Assembly: GCA_028819835.1 (NCBI GenBank) | Contig: JAPPKR010000235.1 | Location: 1-44,286 of the forward strand | DNA length: 44,286 bases | From: a bacterium | Lineage (GTDB): Bacteria > Actinomycetota > Acidimicrobiia > UBA5794 > ZC4RG35 | Reading direction: 5' to 3' | Shown: one piece after another, positions 1-8,146 of the stretch | How positions within the stretch are numbered: the first letter of the stretch is position 1 | Layout: each line of letters starts with the position of its first letter | Translations under genes and position numbers: made by a program | Notes under the pieces: generated by a model | What the model saw: only the letters and a program-made list of their open reading frames with translations | What the model was told of the DNA's origin: nothing | Database searches by the model: none

Positions 1-55
1 GGGCGATCAGCCCCAAGCATCACACACAGGGCCTACCAAACAAGGTAAGGGGGAC

Positions 56-865
56 ATGACCTCTTTTACATCTTCCGGCAACACCGACGCCACGCCTGGC
101 GGCGCCCAGCGGCGTCGCAGGTGGTTCGCGGCGGTCTCGGGGGCTCACCTGCTGATCGTGGCAACCGGAGTGCTGGCCCTGGTAGCCAACCTGGTGCTCC
201 TGCGCAGGGGTGAGGAGCCCCTCGCCCGGGTGGCGGTGAGTGCGGTGGAACTGGCGCCGGGACGCTCCCTCCAGCCGGGGGACATGCAACTGACCCCGGT
301 CGAGATGGCCGAATCCGTGGCTTCGCAATTGGTGTCGGAGGACGAACTGGCCGAATACCAGGGATGGGTGATTACCAGACGGACCTCGGCGGGATCCCTC
401 CTTACCAAGGAGAGCCTCCGGTCGCCGCTCGGCGCCGTGGGACTTCGGGCGATGAGCTTTCCGGTCGATGCAGACCATGCCGTCGGGGGAGATCTGATCC
501 CGGGTGACCTGGTGGATGTGATCAGGGTGGACGAGGAGCAGGCCTCCTTCGTTGCCACCGCCCTGGAGGTGCTGGGGGTCTCCACCCAGTCGGAGGGAGC
601 GCTGGGTCTGTCCGGGGGCGGGTTCCACCTGATACTGGAGGTCGATGACAGGACCGCCCTGGCCCTGGCTCTGGCGCTAGCCCACGCCGAGGTGGAGGTG
701 TTGCGGTCCACCGGTTCCGCGCCGGTCGAGGTTGGCGTGCTGAAGGATGTCTCTGCCGCCTCGGAGACTCATCAGGCGACTCCCGGCGGGTTGTCGGACT
801 CTGCTCCGGAGCCATCTCCGGGAACGGAGGGGTTCCTCCGGGCAGCCGAAGGGCCGTCGCAATGA
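56..865 (+). CDS. cpaB: Flp pilus assembly protein CpaB (SAF domain)
   Basis: CpaB/RcpC is the membrane-anchored SAF-domain component of Tad (Flp) pilus machines. Residues about 29-50 form one membrane segment after an Arg-rich stretch (QRRRRW). A SAF-like domain follows (about 57-120), then the RcpC-type region with the family phrase PGDLVDVI near residue 155. The last 45 residues are a low-complexity Ser/Pro/Glu tail. The ATG at 56 has a purine-rich AAGGGGG a few bases upstream. It is the first complete gene of a Tad operon and overlaps the TadZ gene by 4 bases. Gram-positive Tad systems lack the secretin, so CpaB here probably acts at the membrane or cell wall; this is inference. Length (269 aa) is normal for the family. 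Confidence 0.85.
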   Translation: MTSFTSSGNTDATPGGAQRRRRWFAAVSGAHLLIVATGVLALVANLVLLRRGEEPLARVAVSAVELAPGRSLQPGDMQLTPVEMAESVASQLVSEDELAEYQGWVITRRTSAGSLLTKESLRSPLGAVGLRAMSFPVDADHAVGGDLIPGDLVDVIRVDEEQASFVATALEVLGVSTQSEGALGLSGGGFHLILEVDDRTALALALALAHAEVEVLRSTGSAPVEVGVLKDVSAASETHQATPGGLSDSAPEPSPGTEGFLRAAEGPSQ

Positions 866-2046
866 GAGACATCGAAGTGGCCCTGGCTGTGTCGACCCGC
901 GGGTGGTCCGACCAACTGCACCGTTTCCTGGTTGACCACGGAGGAGCGAGGGTCCGCTTGTACGTTATGCAGCCCCAGGACGCCTTCTCGGAACACTTTG
1001 ACGTTCTCCTCATCGACGACATCTGCTCGTTCCTCTCGCCTCACCTGGTTGACAAGCTGAACCGGTCGGGCCGCCGGGTGGTGGGCGTCTACGACCCTGC
1101 GGAGTTCCCCGACGGAAAGGACCGGCTGCTGGCATGCGGTGTCACCGAGGTGATCGAGACCGACGCGGGCCCCGAGGAATTCCTGGCGCTGGTCGATCGG
1201 ATGGAGATCGCGCCGCAGGCGGGAGACGTCCCGACTCCCGACGACGCCACCGGCGGAGCGGTCGCCATTCGCCCCGCGGGGAGACCTCCGCTGATTGCGG
1301 TGGGATCCCCGCCGGGGGGATGCGGCGCCACCGAGGTGGCCATCGCCCTGGCTCGGCGGTTGGCGGAGAGGCGCGACTCGGTGGCCCTACTGGATGTCGA
1401 CCAGCGGGCGCCGTCGATGGCACAGCGCCTCGGGCTGGGTCTCTATCCGAACCTTCTCACCGCCATCGACGCGGTACACCATCACAGCGAGAGCCTCGAT
1501 GCCTGCTGGCACACCCTCAAAGGCAGCACCCTCAGGGTCCTCCCCGGAGTCCCGACGTTTGCGGACCGGGCGGAGCTTCGCCGGGGTGAGGTGACCGAAC
1601 TCCTGCTGGAGACCGCTCGGATGTCCGACGTCGCGGTGGCCAATTTCGGGTCATGGGAGAACGGCCAGGGAGACCCCCAGATCTGGGAGACCGCCGGCGG
1701 CGTTTCCGACGCGGTGATGGCCATCGCCACGGTCCTGGTGGGGGTGGCGCTTCCCAATCCGGTGGGGATAACCCGGATGATCGAATGGATCGGCCAGCTT
1801 CGGGTGAAAGAGCCCGGCATGGAGGCTTTCGTGGTGATCAATCGCACACCCGCTTCCCTATCGCAGAGGAGAGCCTTGTTCGACGAGTTGTCCAAGGCGG
1901 TCGGCCAAGTCCGGATCGGGTTTCTTCCCGAGGACACCCGGGTGGCCGAGGCGGCCTGGAACGGGGCGCTGGTGGAGAGGGGAAAGTTCCGTCGGGGATG
2001 CGACCGGCTGGCGGACCAGGTCCTGGGAGAGATCGGGTTTGGCTGA
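862..2046 (+). CDS. tadZ: TadZ/CpaE-like pilus localisation protein with a degenerate Walker A
   Basis: TadZ/CpaE proteins are MinD/ParA-like ATPase-fold proteins that place the Tad apparatus at the cell pole. The N-terminal 115 residues resemble a receiver-like domain (acidic IDD at 51-53). A proline-rich linker leads to a ParA-like domain. Its P-loop reads GSPPGGCGAT (148-157): both lysines of the ParA signature (KGGVGKT) are missing, replaced by Pro and Ala. The Walker A' aspartates survive (LLDVD, 176-180). The protein therefore probably binds nucleotide weakly or not at all. The ATG at 862 overlaps the cpaB stop, and the end overlaps the tadA start, so translation is likely coupled. Identity rests on fold motifs and on its place between cpaB and tadA. 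Confidence 0.8.
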   Translation: MRDIEVALAVSTRGWSDQLHRFLVDHGGARVRLYVMQPQDAFSEHFDVLLIDDICSFLSPHLVDKLNRSGRRVVGVYDPAEFPDGKDRLLACGVTEVIETDAGPEEFLALVDRMEIAPQAGDVPTPDDATGGAVAIRPAGRPPLIAVGSPPGGCGATEVAIALARRLAERRDSVALLDVDQRAPSMAQRLGLGLYPNLLTAIDAVHHHSESLDACWHTLKGSTLRVLPGVPTFADRAELRRGEVTELLLETARMSDVAVANFGSWENGQGDPQIWETAGGVSDAVMAIATVLVGVALPNPVGITRMIEWIGQLRVKEPGMEAFVVINRTPASLSQRRALFDELSKAVGQVRIGFLPEDTRVAEAAWNGALVERGKFRRGCDRLADQVLGEIGFG

Positions 2047-3325
2047 GGGAGGGTCCACCGGGTACGCCTATGCGGAGATCCGCCGCAGTTCCCTGAGTCT
2101 TATCGAGGAACGTAACCTCGATCCCGAGACGGACCGGCACGGCGCCCGCCGGTTGGTGGAACAAGCCGTCAAGGAGTACTCCCGTCGCACCCAGGTGGGG
2201 TTGGGCCGCGCCCTGCGCGATCCCTCGGACATGGCCGAGCGGGTGCTCCGGTCCATCGCCGACTACGGTCCCCTGACCGAATTGCTGTCGCGCTCGGACG
2301 TGGAGGAGGTCTTCATCGAGGGGCCCAGGGTGACCTTCATCGATGGGGCGGGACGTCTGCAAGGCTTGAAGGAACCCACCACCGTAGAGGAAAACCGGCA
2401 GGTGGTGGATAGGCTGCTGGCCGGCAGCGACCGTCGGCTGGATGTCTCCCAGCCGATCGTTCAGGCCCGGGTGATGGATGACTCGGCTCGCCTGACTGCC
2501 GTCATCCCGCCCATCTCGGACCAACTCTCCGCCACCCTCCGGAGGTACGCACTCCGCAGGCAGAGCCTGGATGCGTTGGTGGATCTGGGGTCGATGCCCC
2601 CGGCGGCGGCCCGGCTCTTGGCCGCCGCCATGCAGACCGAGTGCGGGGTGGTCGTCTCCGGCCCGCCCGGGGCGGGAAAGACCTCGCTCCTCAGCGCTCT
2701 GCTGGATGCCTGCCCGCCCACCCGCTGCATCCGCTGCTGCGAGGAGGTGCGGGAGTTGCACATTCCCCTGGTCCACGGGTCGTTCTACGAGGCGCGTCCG
2801 CCCGGCCTGGATGGAAAGGGAGAGATCAGCCTGCGGGTGCTGGTGAAGGCGGTGCTGGCCATGCGCCCCGACCTGATCGTGGTGGGGGAGGTGAGAGGGG
2901 CGGAGGCATTCGAGTTGACCCGGGCCGCCAACGCCGGGTGCGGGTTTGCCTGCACGGTCCATGCCAACTCCGCCGCCGACGCCCTCGACGCGCTGGTGAG
3001 CGCCGCGCTGATGGCCGGGGAGAATGTCAGTGAACGGGTGGTGCAGCGGGTGTTCGCCTCGGCCATCGACCTGGTCGTGCATCTGGACCGGGAGGCGTTG
3101 GGCGAGGGCCGGGGAGGACCGAAGCGGCAGGTGCGGGAGATCGTCTCGGTGACGCCCGGTCGTCAGGAGTCCTTCTCCATCCATGCCCTGTTCCGCCGCC
3201 CGCGCCTGGGGGAGTCCATGATGTGGGTGGGAGAGTCTCCTCCCCAATCCCTGGTTTCCCGCATCGAGCGGGCCACGGGTTCGGCGTTGGGGGCGATCCT
3301 GGACGGAGAGGGGTGGCCGAGATGA
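2039..3325 (+). CDS. tadA: Tad pilus assembly ATPase TadA/CpaF
   Basis: This is the secretion ATPase that powers Flp pilus extension and retraction at the cytoplasmic membrane. Seen directly: Walker A GPPGAGKT (208-215), Walker B region DLIVVGEVRG (278-287, Glu284), and a His-box-type segment TVHANS further on, all typical of the GspE/VirB11/TadA family. The upstream part (about 60-170) carries the usual CpaF N-terminal domain, ending in SATLRRYAL. Length (428 aa) is normal. The start is TTG at 2039, which overlaps the tadZ stop by 8 bases. The stop overlaps the tadB ATG in an ATGA junction. No key catalytic motif is missing. Confidence 0.93.
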   Translation: MAEGGSTGYAYAEIRRSSLSLIEERNLDPETDRHGARRLVEQAVKEYSRRTQVGLGRALRDPSDMAERVLRSIADYGPLTELLSRSDVEEVFIEGPRVTFIDGAGRLQGLKEPTTVEENRQVVDRLLAGSDRRLDVSQPIVQARVMDDSARLTAVIPPISDQLSATLRRYALRRQSLDALVDLGSMPPAAARLLAAAMQTECGVVVSGPPGAGKTSLLSALLDACPPTRCIRCCEEVRELHIPLVHGSFYEARPPGLDGKGEISLRVLVKAVLAMRPDLIVVGEVRGAEAFELTRAANAGCGFACTVHANSAADALDALVSAALMAGENVSERVVQRVFASAIDLVVHLDREALGEGRGGPKRQVREIVSVTPGRQESFSIHALFRRPRLGESMMWVGESPPQSLVSRIERATGSALGAILDGEGWPR

Positions 3326-4209
3326 AATGGACCGCCGCCCTGGCCAGCGGGGTGTTCGCCTCCCTGATGCTGGCGATGCTGATGGGGATCCGGCTCCGCC
3401 TACGGATGACCCGGTCGCGCCAGAGGAGCGCCGCGCGGGAGTTGTGGCTGGCCCAGGCCGGTTTGAACATCACCCCCCTGCAGTTCACGCTGGCTTCGGC
3501 AGGCGTGGGCGTTCTGGCGCTGGTTGTCCTGCTCGGCGTGTCGGGGGTGTGGGTTGTGGCCCTGCCTCCCTCTGTGGTCATCTCCCTCTTGCCCCGTTTC
3601 TATTTCTCGCGGGTCCGGACCCGGCGGCTGTCGGAAGTCAGAAGGGCCTGGCCGGACGGGATCAGGGATGTGGTGGGAGGAGTCTCGTCAGGCATGTCCG
3701 TCCAGCGGGCGGTGGAGAGTCTGGCCGCGTCCGGTCCGGCTCCCTTGCGGGAGGCCTTCAGCCGTTTTCCGATGCTGGCCCGCACCATGGGAGTGGTCCC
3801 CGCTCTGGAATCGATCAAGGAGGACCTGGCCGACCCGACCAGTGATCGGGTGATAGAAGTGCTGATGATCGCCCATGAGCGGGGCGGGGTCCTGATCCCG
3901 GATATCCTCCGCGACCTGGCCGACACCACCTCGATGGACCTGGCGGCCACCGAGGAGGAGCAGACCGAGGCCCTCGAGCAGCGCATCAACGCCCGGGTGG
4001 TGTTCATGCTTCCCTGGCTGGTTCTGGTGGCCCTGACCTTTCGCCCGGGACCTTTTCGAACCTTCTACTCCTCCCCGGCGGGCATCCTGGTGGTGGCGAT
4101 CGGAGCGGGTCTGTCGCTGCTCGGAATCGCCCTGGTCTCCAGGCTTTCCCGTCCTCACGAGGAACCGCGGGTGCTGGCCCCCTCGGCTGAGGAGGGCGTT
4201 CCGTGGTAG
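3322..4209 (+). CDS. tadB: Tad pilus inner-membrane platform protein TadB
   Basis: TadB is one of two paralogous platform proteins (T2SF fold) that work with the TadA ATPase. I place the start at the ATG at 3322 (ATGA overlap with the tadA stop), giving 295 residues. A longer reading frame to 3223 would lie wholly inside tadA and encodes a proline/glycine-rich stretch without family features. Membrane segments are visible at about 5-22, 58-88 and in two C-terminal hydrophobic stretches (about 229-270). The central T2SF domain includes the phrase RRAWPDGIRDVVGGVSSGMS near residue 107. It is followed directly by tadC. Confidence 0.9.
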   Translation: MKWTAALASGVFASLMLAMLMGIRLRLRMTRSRQRSAARELWLAQAGLNITPLQFTLASAGVGVLALVVLLGVSGVWVVALPPSVVISLLPRFYFSRVRTRRLSEVRRAWPDGIRDVVGGVSSGMSVQRAVESLAASGPAPLREAFSRFPMLARTMGVVPALESIKEDLADPTSDRVIEVLMIAHERGGVLIPDILRDLADTTSMDLAATEEEQTEALEQRINARVVFMLPWLVLVALTFRPGPFRTFYSSPAGILVVAIGAGLSLLGIALVSRLSRPHEEPRVLAPSAEEGVPW

Positions 4210-5153
4210 ACCAGCCCGCCCATCTGGTGGCGGCCCTGCTCACCTCGTTCACCGTGATGGGAGCGATGCTCAGGTTCTTCCCCCTCCCCAAACGTCTGAG
4301 CGCCCGGGTGCGCCCCTATGCGGGGACGGGCGGTTTGCCGGGGATGGCTTCCGACCCCGGCGCGCCGTTCGGATGGACGGCGGGATCTACCCCGGTCCGA
4401 CTGTTCGGTCCGATGATTCTCTCTACGGCCCACGGGGTGGGGAGGATCGCCGACCGGATGGGAGAGCAGCAGTTGATCCTCCGCCTGCGCCAGGCCCGCT
4501 TCTACGCCGGCTTGGAAGACCGCGACCGCGTGGCGTCCTACCGGTTGGCGGTTCTGGGGACGGCGGCCACGGTGGCCGGCATGGGGGCAGGGATCATGGT
4601 GGCGCTCCGCCAGTCCACGCTTGAGGTGCTGGCCGCCGCCATCGCCGGGGGGTTCGTGGGGTCCCTCAGGGTCCGGGGCCGGCTGGATCGGGCGGTGGAG
4701 CAGCGTCGTTCGATGATGAAGATCGAGATCTCCACCATCAACCAACTGCTGGCCATCCGGGTCCGTTCGGGGAGCGGGGTCATGCACGCCGTGGGGGAGA
4801 TGACCGCCCGGGGCAGGGGTGAGGTGATCGGAGAGTTGGGGACGGCCCTTCGCATGCACCGTTCGGGAATGAGCGCCGCCCAGGCATTCAGACGAATGGC
4901 CGAGATCACCCCCGAGTCCTATTGTGCCCGAACATACAAACTGCTGGCCTCATCCGATGAGATGGGCGTAGACCTGGCGGCGGGGCTTCGGGTTCTGGCG
5001 GACGACGCCCGCCGGGCTCGCCGGGAGGAGCTTCGACGATCCGCCGTCAAGAGACGCTCGGCCATGCTGATTCCCACCATCGCCATCCTGGCGCCGGTGA
5101 TGCTGCTGTTCGTGGCAGCCCCCCTCCCGCAACTGGTTCTCGGCTGGACATAG
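4203..5153 (+). CDS. tadC: Tad pilus inner-membrane platform protein TadC
   Basis: This is the second T2SF-fold platform protein, partner of TadB. It begins at a GTG (4203) that overlaps the tadB stop by 7 bases. There are hydrophobic segments near the N terminus (LVAALLTSFTVMGAML), in the middle (about 117-152) and at the very C terminus (LIPTIAILAPVMLLFVAAPL). The middle contains the T2SF-like helix-rich domain (TINQLLAIRVRSGSGVMHAV, then GMSAAQAFRRMAE). Length (316 aa) fits the family. The Flp pilin gene starts 28 bases downstream. Confidence 0.88.
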   Translation: MVDQPAHLVAALLTSFTVMGAMLRFFPLPKRLSARVRPYAGTGGLPGMASDPGAPFGWTAGSTPVRLFGPMILSTAHGVGRIADRMGEQQLILRLRQARFYAGLEDRDRVASYRLAVLGTAATVAGMGAGIMVALRQSTLEVLAAAIAGGFVGSLRVRGRLDRAVEQRRSMMKIEISTINQLLAIRVRSGSGVMHAVGEMTARGRGEVIGELGTALRMHRSGMSAAQAFRRMAEITPESYCARTYKLLASSDEMGVDLAAGLRVLADDARRARREELRRSAVKRRSAMLIPTIAILAPVMLLFVAAPLPQLVLGWT

Positions 5154-5181
5154 GACGCTGGACAAGAAAGGAGCAATCAAA

Positions 5182-5385
5182 ATGATGACGACGGCATTTG
5201 TAATGATCCGGGAGACACTCCGGAGGATGAAACGGGAGGAGCGTGGACTCAGCACCGCGGAACTGCTCGGAAACGCGGCGTTGGCCATAGTGGCGCTGCT
5301 GGCCATATGGGCTCTGCTGCAGACGCTGGGCACCGACATCGTGGGCTGGATCCGTGGGCAACTCTCCACCAATTTGAAGAAGTGA
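5182..5385 (+). CDS. flp: Flp-type pilin, divergent
   Basis: This small protein (67 aa) sits right after tadC, where the Flp major pilin is expected. A basic leader (residues 1-21) ends in Gly22, followed by LSTAE and a hydrophobic helix (about 28-46). That matches a type IV prepilin processing site Gly|x4-Glu, with Glu27 at mature position +5. The Tyr that follows Glu5 in canonical Flp pilins is Leu here, and the short tail (residues 47-67) has no aromatic patch except Trp. A purine-rich ribosome site (GAAAGGAGC) precedes the ATG. Role by context: subunit of the pilus fibre. No prepilin peptidase (TadV) lies in the window. Confidence 0.75.
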   Translation: MMTTAFVMIRETLRRMKREERGLSTAELLGNAALAIVALLAIWALLQTLGTDIVGWIRGQLSTNLKK

Positions 5386-5419
5386 CCGTGATGATCCCCT
5401 CGGAAGGGAGACTCCTGCG

Positions 5420-5818
5420 GTGATGGTCGGTTCAGGACCGCGCCGGGACTCGGGTCCCGCCGACGGGTTCACGACCGCGGGCTTCGTGGTGGCGGCGGGT
5501 TTCTCGATGATGTTCTTCGTGCTGCTGGCCAACCTGATGGCGGTCCAGTACGGACGGGGAGTGGTGCGGGTGGCCCTGGACGAAGGGGTCCGGCACGGCG
5601 CCCGCTACGGTGCGGCGGATCCCGCCTGCGAGCTACGGATCCGGGAGGTGCTGGGCGGTCTCTTGGGTGGGGAGATGGGCTCGGGGGTGTCCTATTGGTG
5701 CGAGAGGGACTCGAGCCGGACCAGCGCCACCGCCCAGGTGGTGTTTCCCGCTTGGGTCCCCGGCGTTCCGGAGTTCCGTTTCGAGATGGCGGCCACCGCC
5801 GCCGCCGAGCGGAAGTGA
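5420..5818 (+). CDS. TadE-like pseudopilin / pilus assembly membrane protein
   Basis: This 132-residue protein has one N-terminal membrane helix (about 17-43) preceded by a Gly and followed by an extracytoplasmic domain with one Cys pair candidate (CELR, WCER). The layout matches TadE/TadF-type pseudopilins, which assist pilus assembly. The prepilin Glu at +5 is not evident (GFTTAGF), so processing is doubtful. The start is GTG at 5420, about 9 bases after a GGAAGGGAG ribosome site; ATG at 5423 is the alternative. The stop overlaps the next start (GTGA). Confidence 0.68.
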   Translation: MMVGSGPRRDSGPADGFTTAGFVVAAGFSMMFFVLLANLMAVQYGRGVVRVALDEGVRHGARYGAADPACELRIREVLGGLLGGEMGSGVSYWCERDSSRTSATAQVVFPAWVPGVPEFRFEMAATAAAERK

Positions 5819-6264
5819 AGGGCCGGCGGTCCCAAAAGGGCTCGGCGCCCATGGAGTTGGTGTTGGCGATCGGCTTGATCCTGATCCCCATGGCTCTGCT
5901 ATCGCTCTCGTTCGGTCCGTACCTGGAGCGCATGGTGTTGGTGAGGATCGCGGCGGCGGAGGCCGCCAGGGAGTTGGTGCTCTCGGATGGTTCTGCGGAG
6001 GGAGTATTGGATCTCATTGCGGAAATCGCCCGCAATCACGGCGTGCAGGTGGACGACGTGGCGGTGGGATTCTGCGGGGGAGCGATACGCCTGGTCACCG
6101 AGCGCCCCGGGTCGGGATGCGGGCCGCCGGCGAAGGGTGCGGAGTTCACCGTGACGGTCGCCGTGGGGGTCCCTGCCCTTGTCACACCCTATGGCGAGGT
6201 GGGGAAACTGACGGTCAGCGCTTCCCATGCCGAGATAGTCGGTCTCTACCGCTCCACCCGATGA
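5815..6264 (+). CDS. tadE: TadE family pseudopilin
   Basis: I choose the GTG at 5815, overlapping the previous stop. The longer reading frame upstream is an Arg-rich shadow of the preceding gene. The resulting 149-residue protein starts with a basic leader ending Gly9, followed by SAPME and a hydrophobic helix. That is a clean prepilin-type cleavage context with Glu at mature +5, as in TadE. The extracytoplasmic part contains two Cys (GFCGGA and GSGCGP) that could form a disulfide. By context it is a minor pseudopilin of the Tad system. Its stop overlaps the next ATG (ATGA). Confidence 0.75.
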   Translation: MKGRRSQKGSAPMELVLAIGLILIPMALLSLSFGPYLERMVLVRIAAAEAARELVLSDGSAEGVLDLIAEIARNHGVQVDDVAVGFCGGAIRLVTERPGSGCGPPAKGAEFTVTVAVGVPALVTPYGEVGKLTVSASHAEIVGLYRSTR

Positions 6265-6692
6265 CAGGACAACCGAGACAGAGGGGATCGATCACCCTAT
6301 GGCTGCTGGGCCTTGGTATTTGTCTTCTGGTTATGGGAGGGATGGGGCTCGATATGTGGTCGGTGGTTGCGATGCGGGCGCGACTGGTGGAGGTGGCGGA
6401 GGCGATCGCCACCGGAGCGGCGTCGGGGATCTCCGAAACACATTGGCGAGACACGGGAGAGATCCGGCTGGACCCTGCAAGGGTGAGGCAGTTGGGGAGA
6501 GACAGGGCCTCCAGCCATGCCGTGGTCGGCCTTCTGGAGGGACCCCCCGAGATCATGGTGGACCCCGAGTTCCGGTCGGTGACGGTGCAGGTTTCGGGCT
6601 CGGTTTCCCTCACCCTGCTATCCCTGGGAGTTGAGTCGGGTCGTGTCGATATCACGGCATCCGCCACCTCGCGGCCTCACGTGGGCGGCTGA
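6261..6692 (+). CDS. TadG/TadE-like pilus assembly membrane protein
   Basis: The start is the ATG at 6261 (ATGA overlap with the preceding stop), giving 143 aa. The N terminus QRGSITLWLLG is the hallmark of putative TadG-like and Flp-assembly proteins: a Gly, a short stretch and then a membrane helix (about 10-32). It then has a soluble domain with beta-rich, Val/Ser-rich sequence. TadG proteins of Gram-negative bacteria are much longer and carry a von Willebrand A domain, which is absent here. It is the last gene of the operon. The next gene (uppP) is convergent, 25 bases away. Confidence 0.65.
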   Translation: MTGQPRQRGSITLWLLGLGICLLVMGGMGLDMWSVVAMRARLVEVAEAIATGAASGISETHWRDTGEIRLDPARVRQLGRDRASSHAVVGLLEGPPEIMVDPEFRSVTVQVSGSVSLTLLSLGVESGRVDITASATSRPHVGG

Positions 6693-6717
6693 GGATTGGG
6701 TGTGGAAGTGACCGGTC

Positions 6718-7491
6718 CTAGAGGATGTAGAGGCCCACCACGGCCAGGGCGGCGGTGTAGGCCGCGAACGGGGCCAGGCCGATCCGGCGTATCACCGACA
6801 ACATGCCGACTATCGAGAGATACCCCACCACCGCCGCCACTCCCAGTCCCACCAGGTCGGGTCCTAGCTGCCCGGCGGACAAGTCCATGCGGGTAATCGA
6901 CCGCACCCCGGCGACCGCAATGGCCGGGACCGCCAGGAGGAAGGAATACCGGGTCGCCTCCTCGGGGGAGAGGCCCCGCGCCATCCCGGCGGTTATCGTC
7001 ACCGCCGAGCGGGAGACGCCCGGCATGAACGCCAGGACCTGGGCCGCCCCCACCCACAATCCGTCTCGCAGTCCCGCCTTCTCGAGCCGCCCGGTCCGCC
7101 CCCTGAGCCTCTGACTCATCAGCAGCACGGCGGTGGTGAACCCGAGCGCCACCGAGACGGCGGTTGTGCTGTCCTGGGCGGTCTCCACCAGGTCCTCGAC
7201 CAGAAGCCCCAATGCGGCGGGGGCGGTTCCGACAATCAGCAGCCCCCACAGGTGACGGGCTCTGGCGGACCTTCTGAACCTCAACAACACGCCCACGTCT
7301 CTCCGGTAGAAGAAGACCACCGCCGCCAGAGTTCCGAGATGCAGGAATGCGCTCTGCGCCAACGAAGGCGTGGAGACCGACAGCCCCATCTCCGACAGCA
7401 GGGCCGGTACCAGCACCAGGTGACCGCTGGAGGAGACGGGAAGGAACTCGGTGAGTCCCTGGATGATCCCCCAAGTGACCGCGTTGATCAT
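6718..7491 (-). CDS. uppP: Undecaprenyl-diphosphatase UppP (BacA)
   Basis: UppP dephosphorylates undecaprenyl diphosphate to recycle the lipid carrier for peptidoglycan and other wall polymers. It can also confer bacitracin resistance. Both family signatures are present: QGLTEFLPVSSSGHL (residues 11-25, with Glu15, Ser20-22 and His24) and PGVSRSAVTITAG in the second half, carrying the catalytic-site Arg. It has about seven to eight hydrophobic helices and the normal length (257 aa). The start is ATG at 7491. It lies 10 bases downstream of the SAF-domain gene on the same strand, suggesting one transcript. Confidence 0.95.
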   Translation of the reverse strand: MINAVTWGIIQGLTEFLPVSSSGHLVLVPALLSEMGLSVSTPSLAQSAFLHLGTLAAVVFFYRRDVGVLLRFRRSARARHLWGLLIVGTAPAALGLLVEDLVETAQDSTTAVSVALGFTTAVLLMSQRLRGRTGRLEKAGLRDGLWVGAAQVLAFMPGVSRSAVTITAGMARGLSPEEATRYSFLLAVPAIAVAGVRSITRMDLSAGQLGPDLVGLGVAAVVGYLSIVGMLSVIRRIGLAPFAAYTAALAVVGLYIL

Positions 7492-7501
7492 GGAGGAGAC
7501 G

Positions 7502-8038
7502 CTAGCGGCCCGGCGCCACCGCCACCGTCAGGGTTCCGTAGGCCGAAGCGGCCGAGACCCGGGCCAGTTGTTCCCCGGGTACGGCGATCAGAGCCCTTCG
7601 CCCGGGATCCCGACCCTCGGCCATCGGGTGGATCACCAGTCCCGGGATCGGCTCTGCGGCCGGCGCCAGCCCGTCGTCCCCCGCCACCAGGAGCACCTGG
7701 CTGCCGGGCAGGAGTCCCGGCGGCGTCTCCACCTCCACGGCCCACCAGCCATCAGGAACCGCGGTGTCCGTGCCGGCCAGGACCGCTGATGTCAGGGGGT
7801 CACCCCTCGACAGGGGCACGGCCAGGATGCCGTGGATGGCCGCCGCCGGGAGAAGCCCCTCGGGAATCTCCCGGTACTCGAACAGGTCGTCGGAAAGCTC
7901 GGCGCCCGCCGGAATGTCCATCCTGGCAAAGGGGTGCAGGGTCACCGGGGAGGGCATGAGCTGGATGAACCAGGACACCCCCACAATCGCCGCGGCGCCA
8001 GCCCACTTGAGGTAGGGGCGAGGCGCAAACCAGAACAT
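7502..8038 (-). CDS. SAF-domain membrane protein (CpaB-like, short)
   Basis: This 178-residue protein has one N-terminal membrane segment (about 11-28) and then a SAF-like domain with phrases typical of CpaB/FlgA N-domains (ARMDIPAGAELSDDLF, LSRGDPLTSAVL). A second beta-rich part carries PPGLLPGSQVLLV. I choose ATG 8038; a TTG at 8059 would add seven residues but has no ribosome site. It resembles the CpaB at 56-865, but it is shorter and sits beside uppP on the opposite strand from the pilus operon. Its role is unknown; a second pilus- or wall-associated SAF protein is possible. Confidence 0.65.
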   Translation of the reverse strand: MFWFAPRPYLKWAGAAAIVGVSWFIQLMPSPVTLHPFARMDIPAGAELSDDLFEYREIPEGLLPAAAIHGILAVPLSRGDPLTSAVLAGTDTAVPDGWWAVEVETPPGLLPGSQVLLVAGDDGLAPAAEPIPGLVIHPMAEGRDPGRRALIAVPGEQLARVSAASAYGTLTVAVAPGR

Positions 8039-8146
8039 CCCACAAGATGGCGTAGCCAAGCCCGGCGGGACCGCGGTGGAGGGGCAGGACTTTGTCGCGA
8101 GTCACCGAATTGTTTCCTAACTCTCCCGCGCGCGGCCCGGAGGAGG

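Noticed and set aside
1838..3247. 469-aa minus-strand frame opposite tadA
   Set aside because: It is His/Gln/Gly-rich antisense to a canonical ATPase with Walker A and B motifs.
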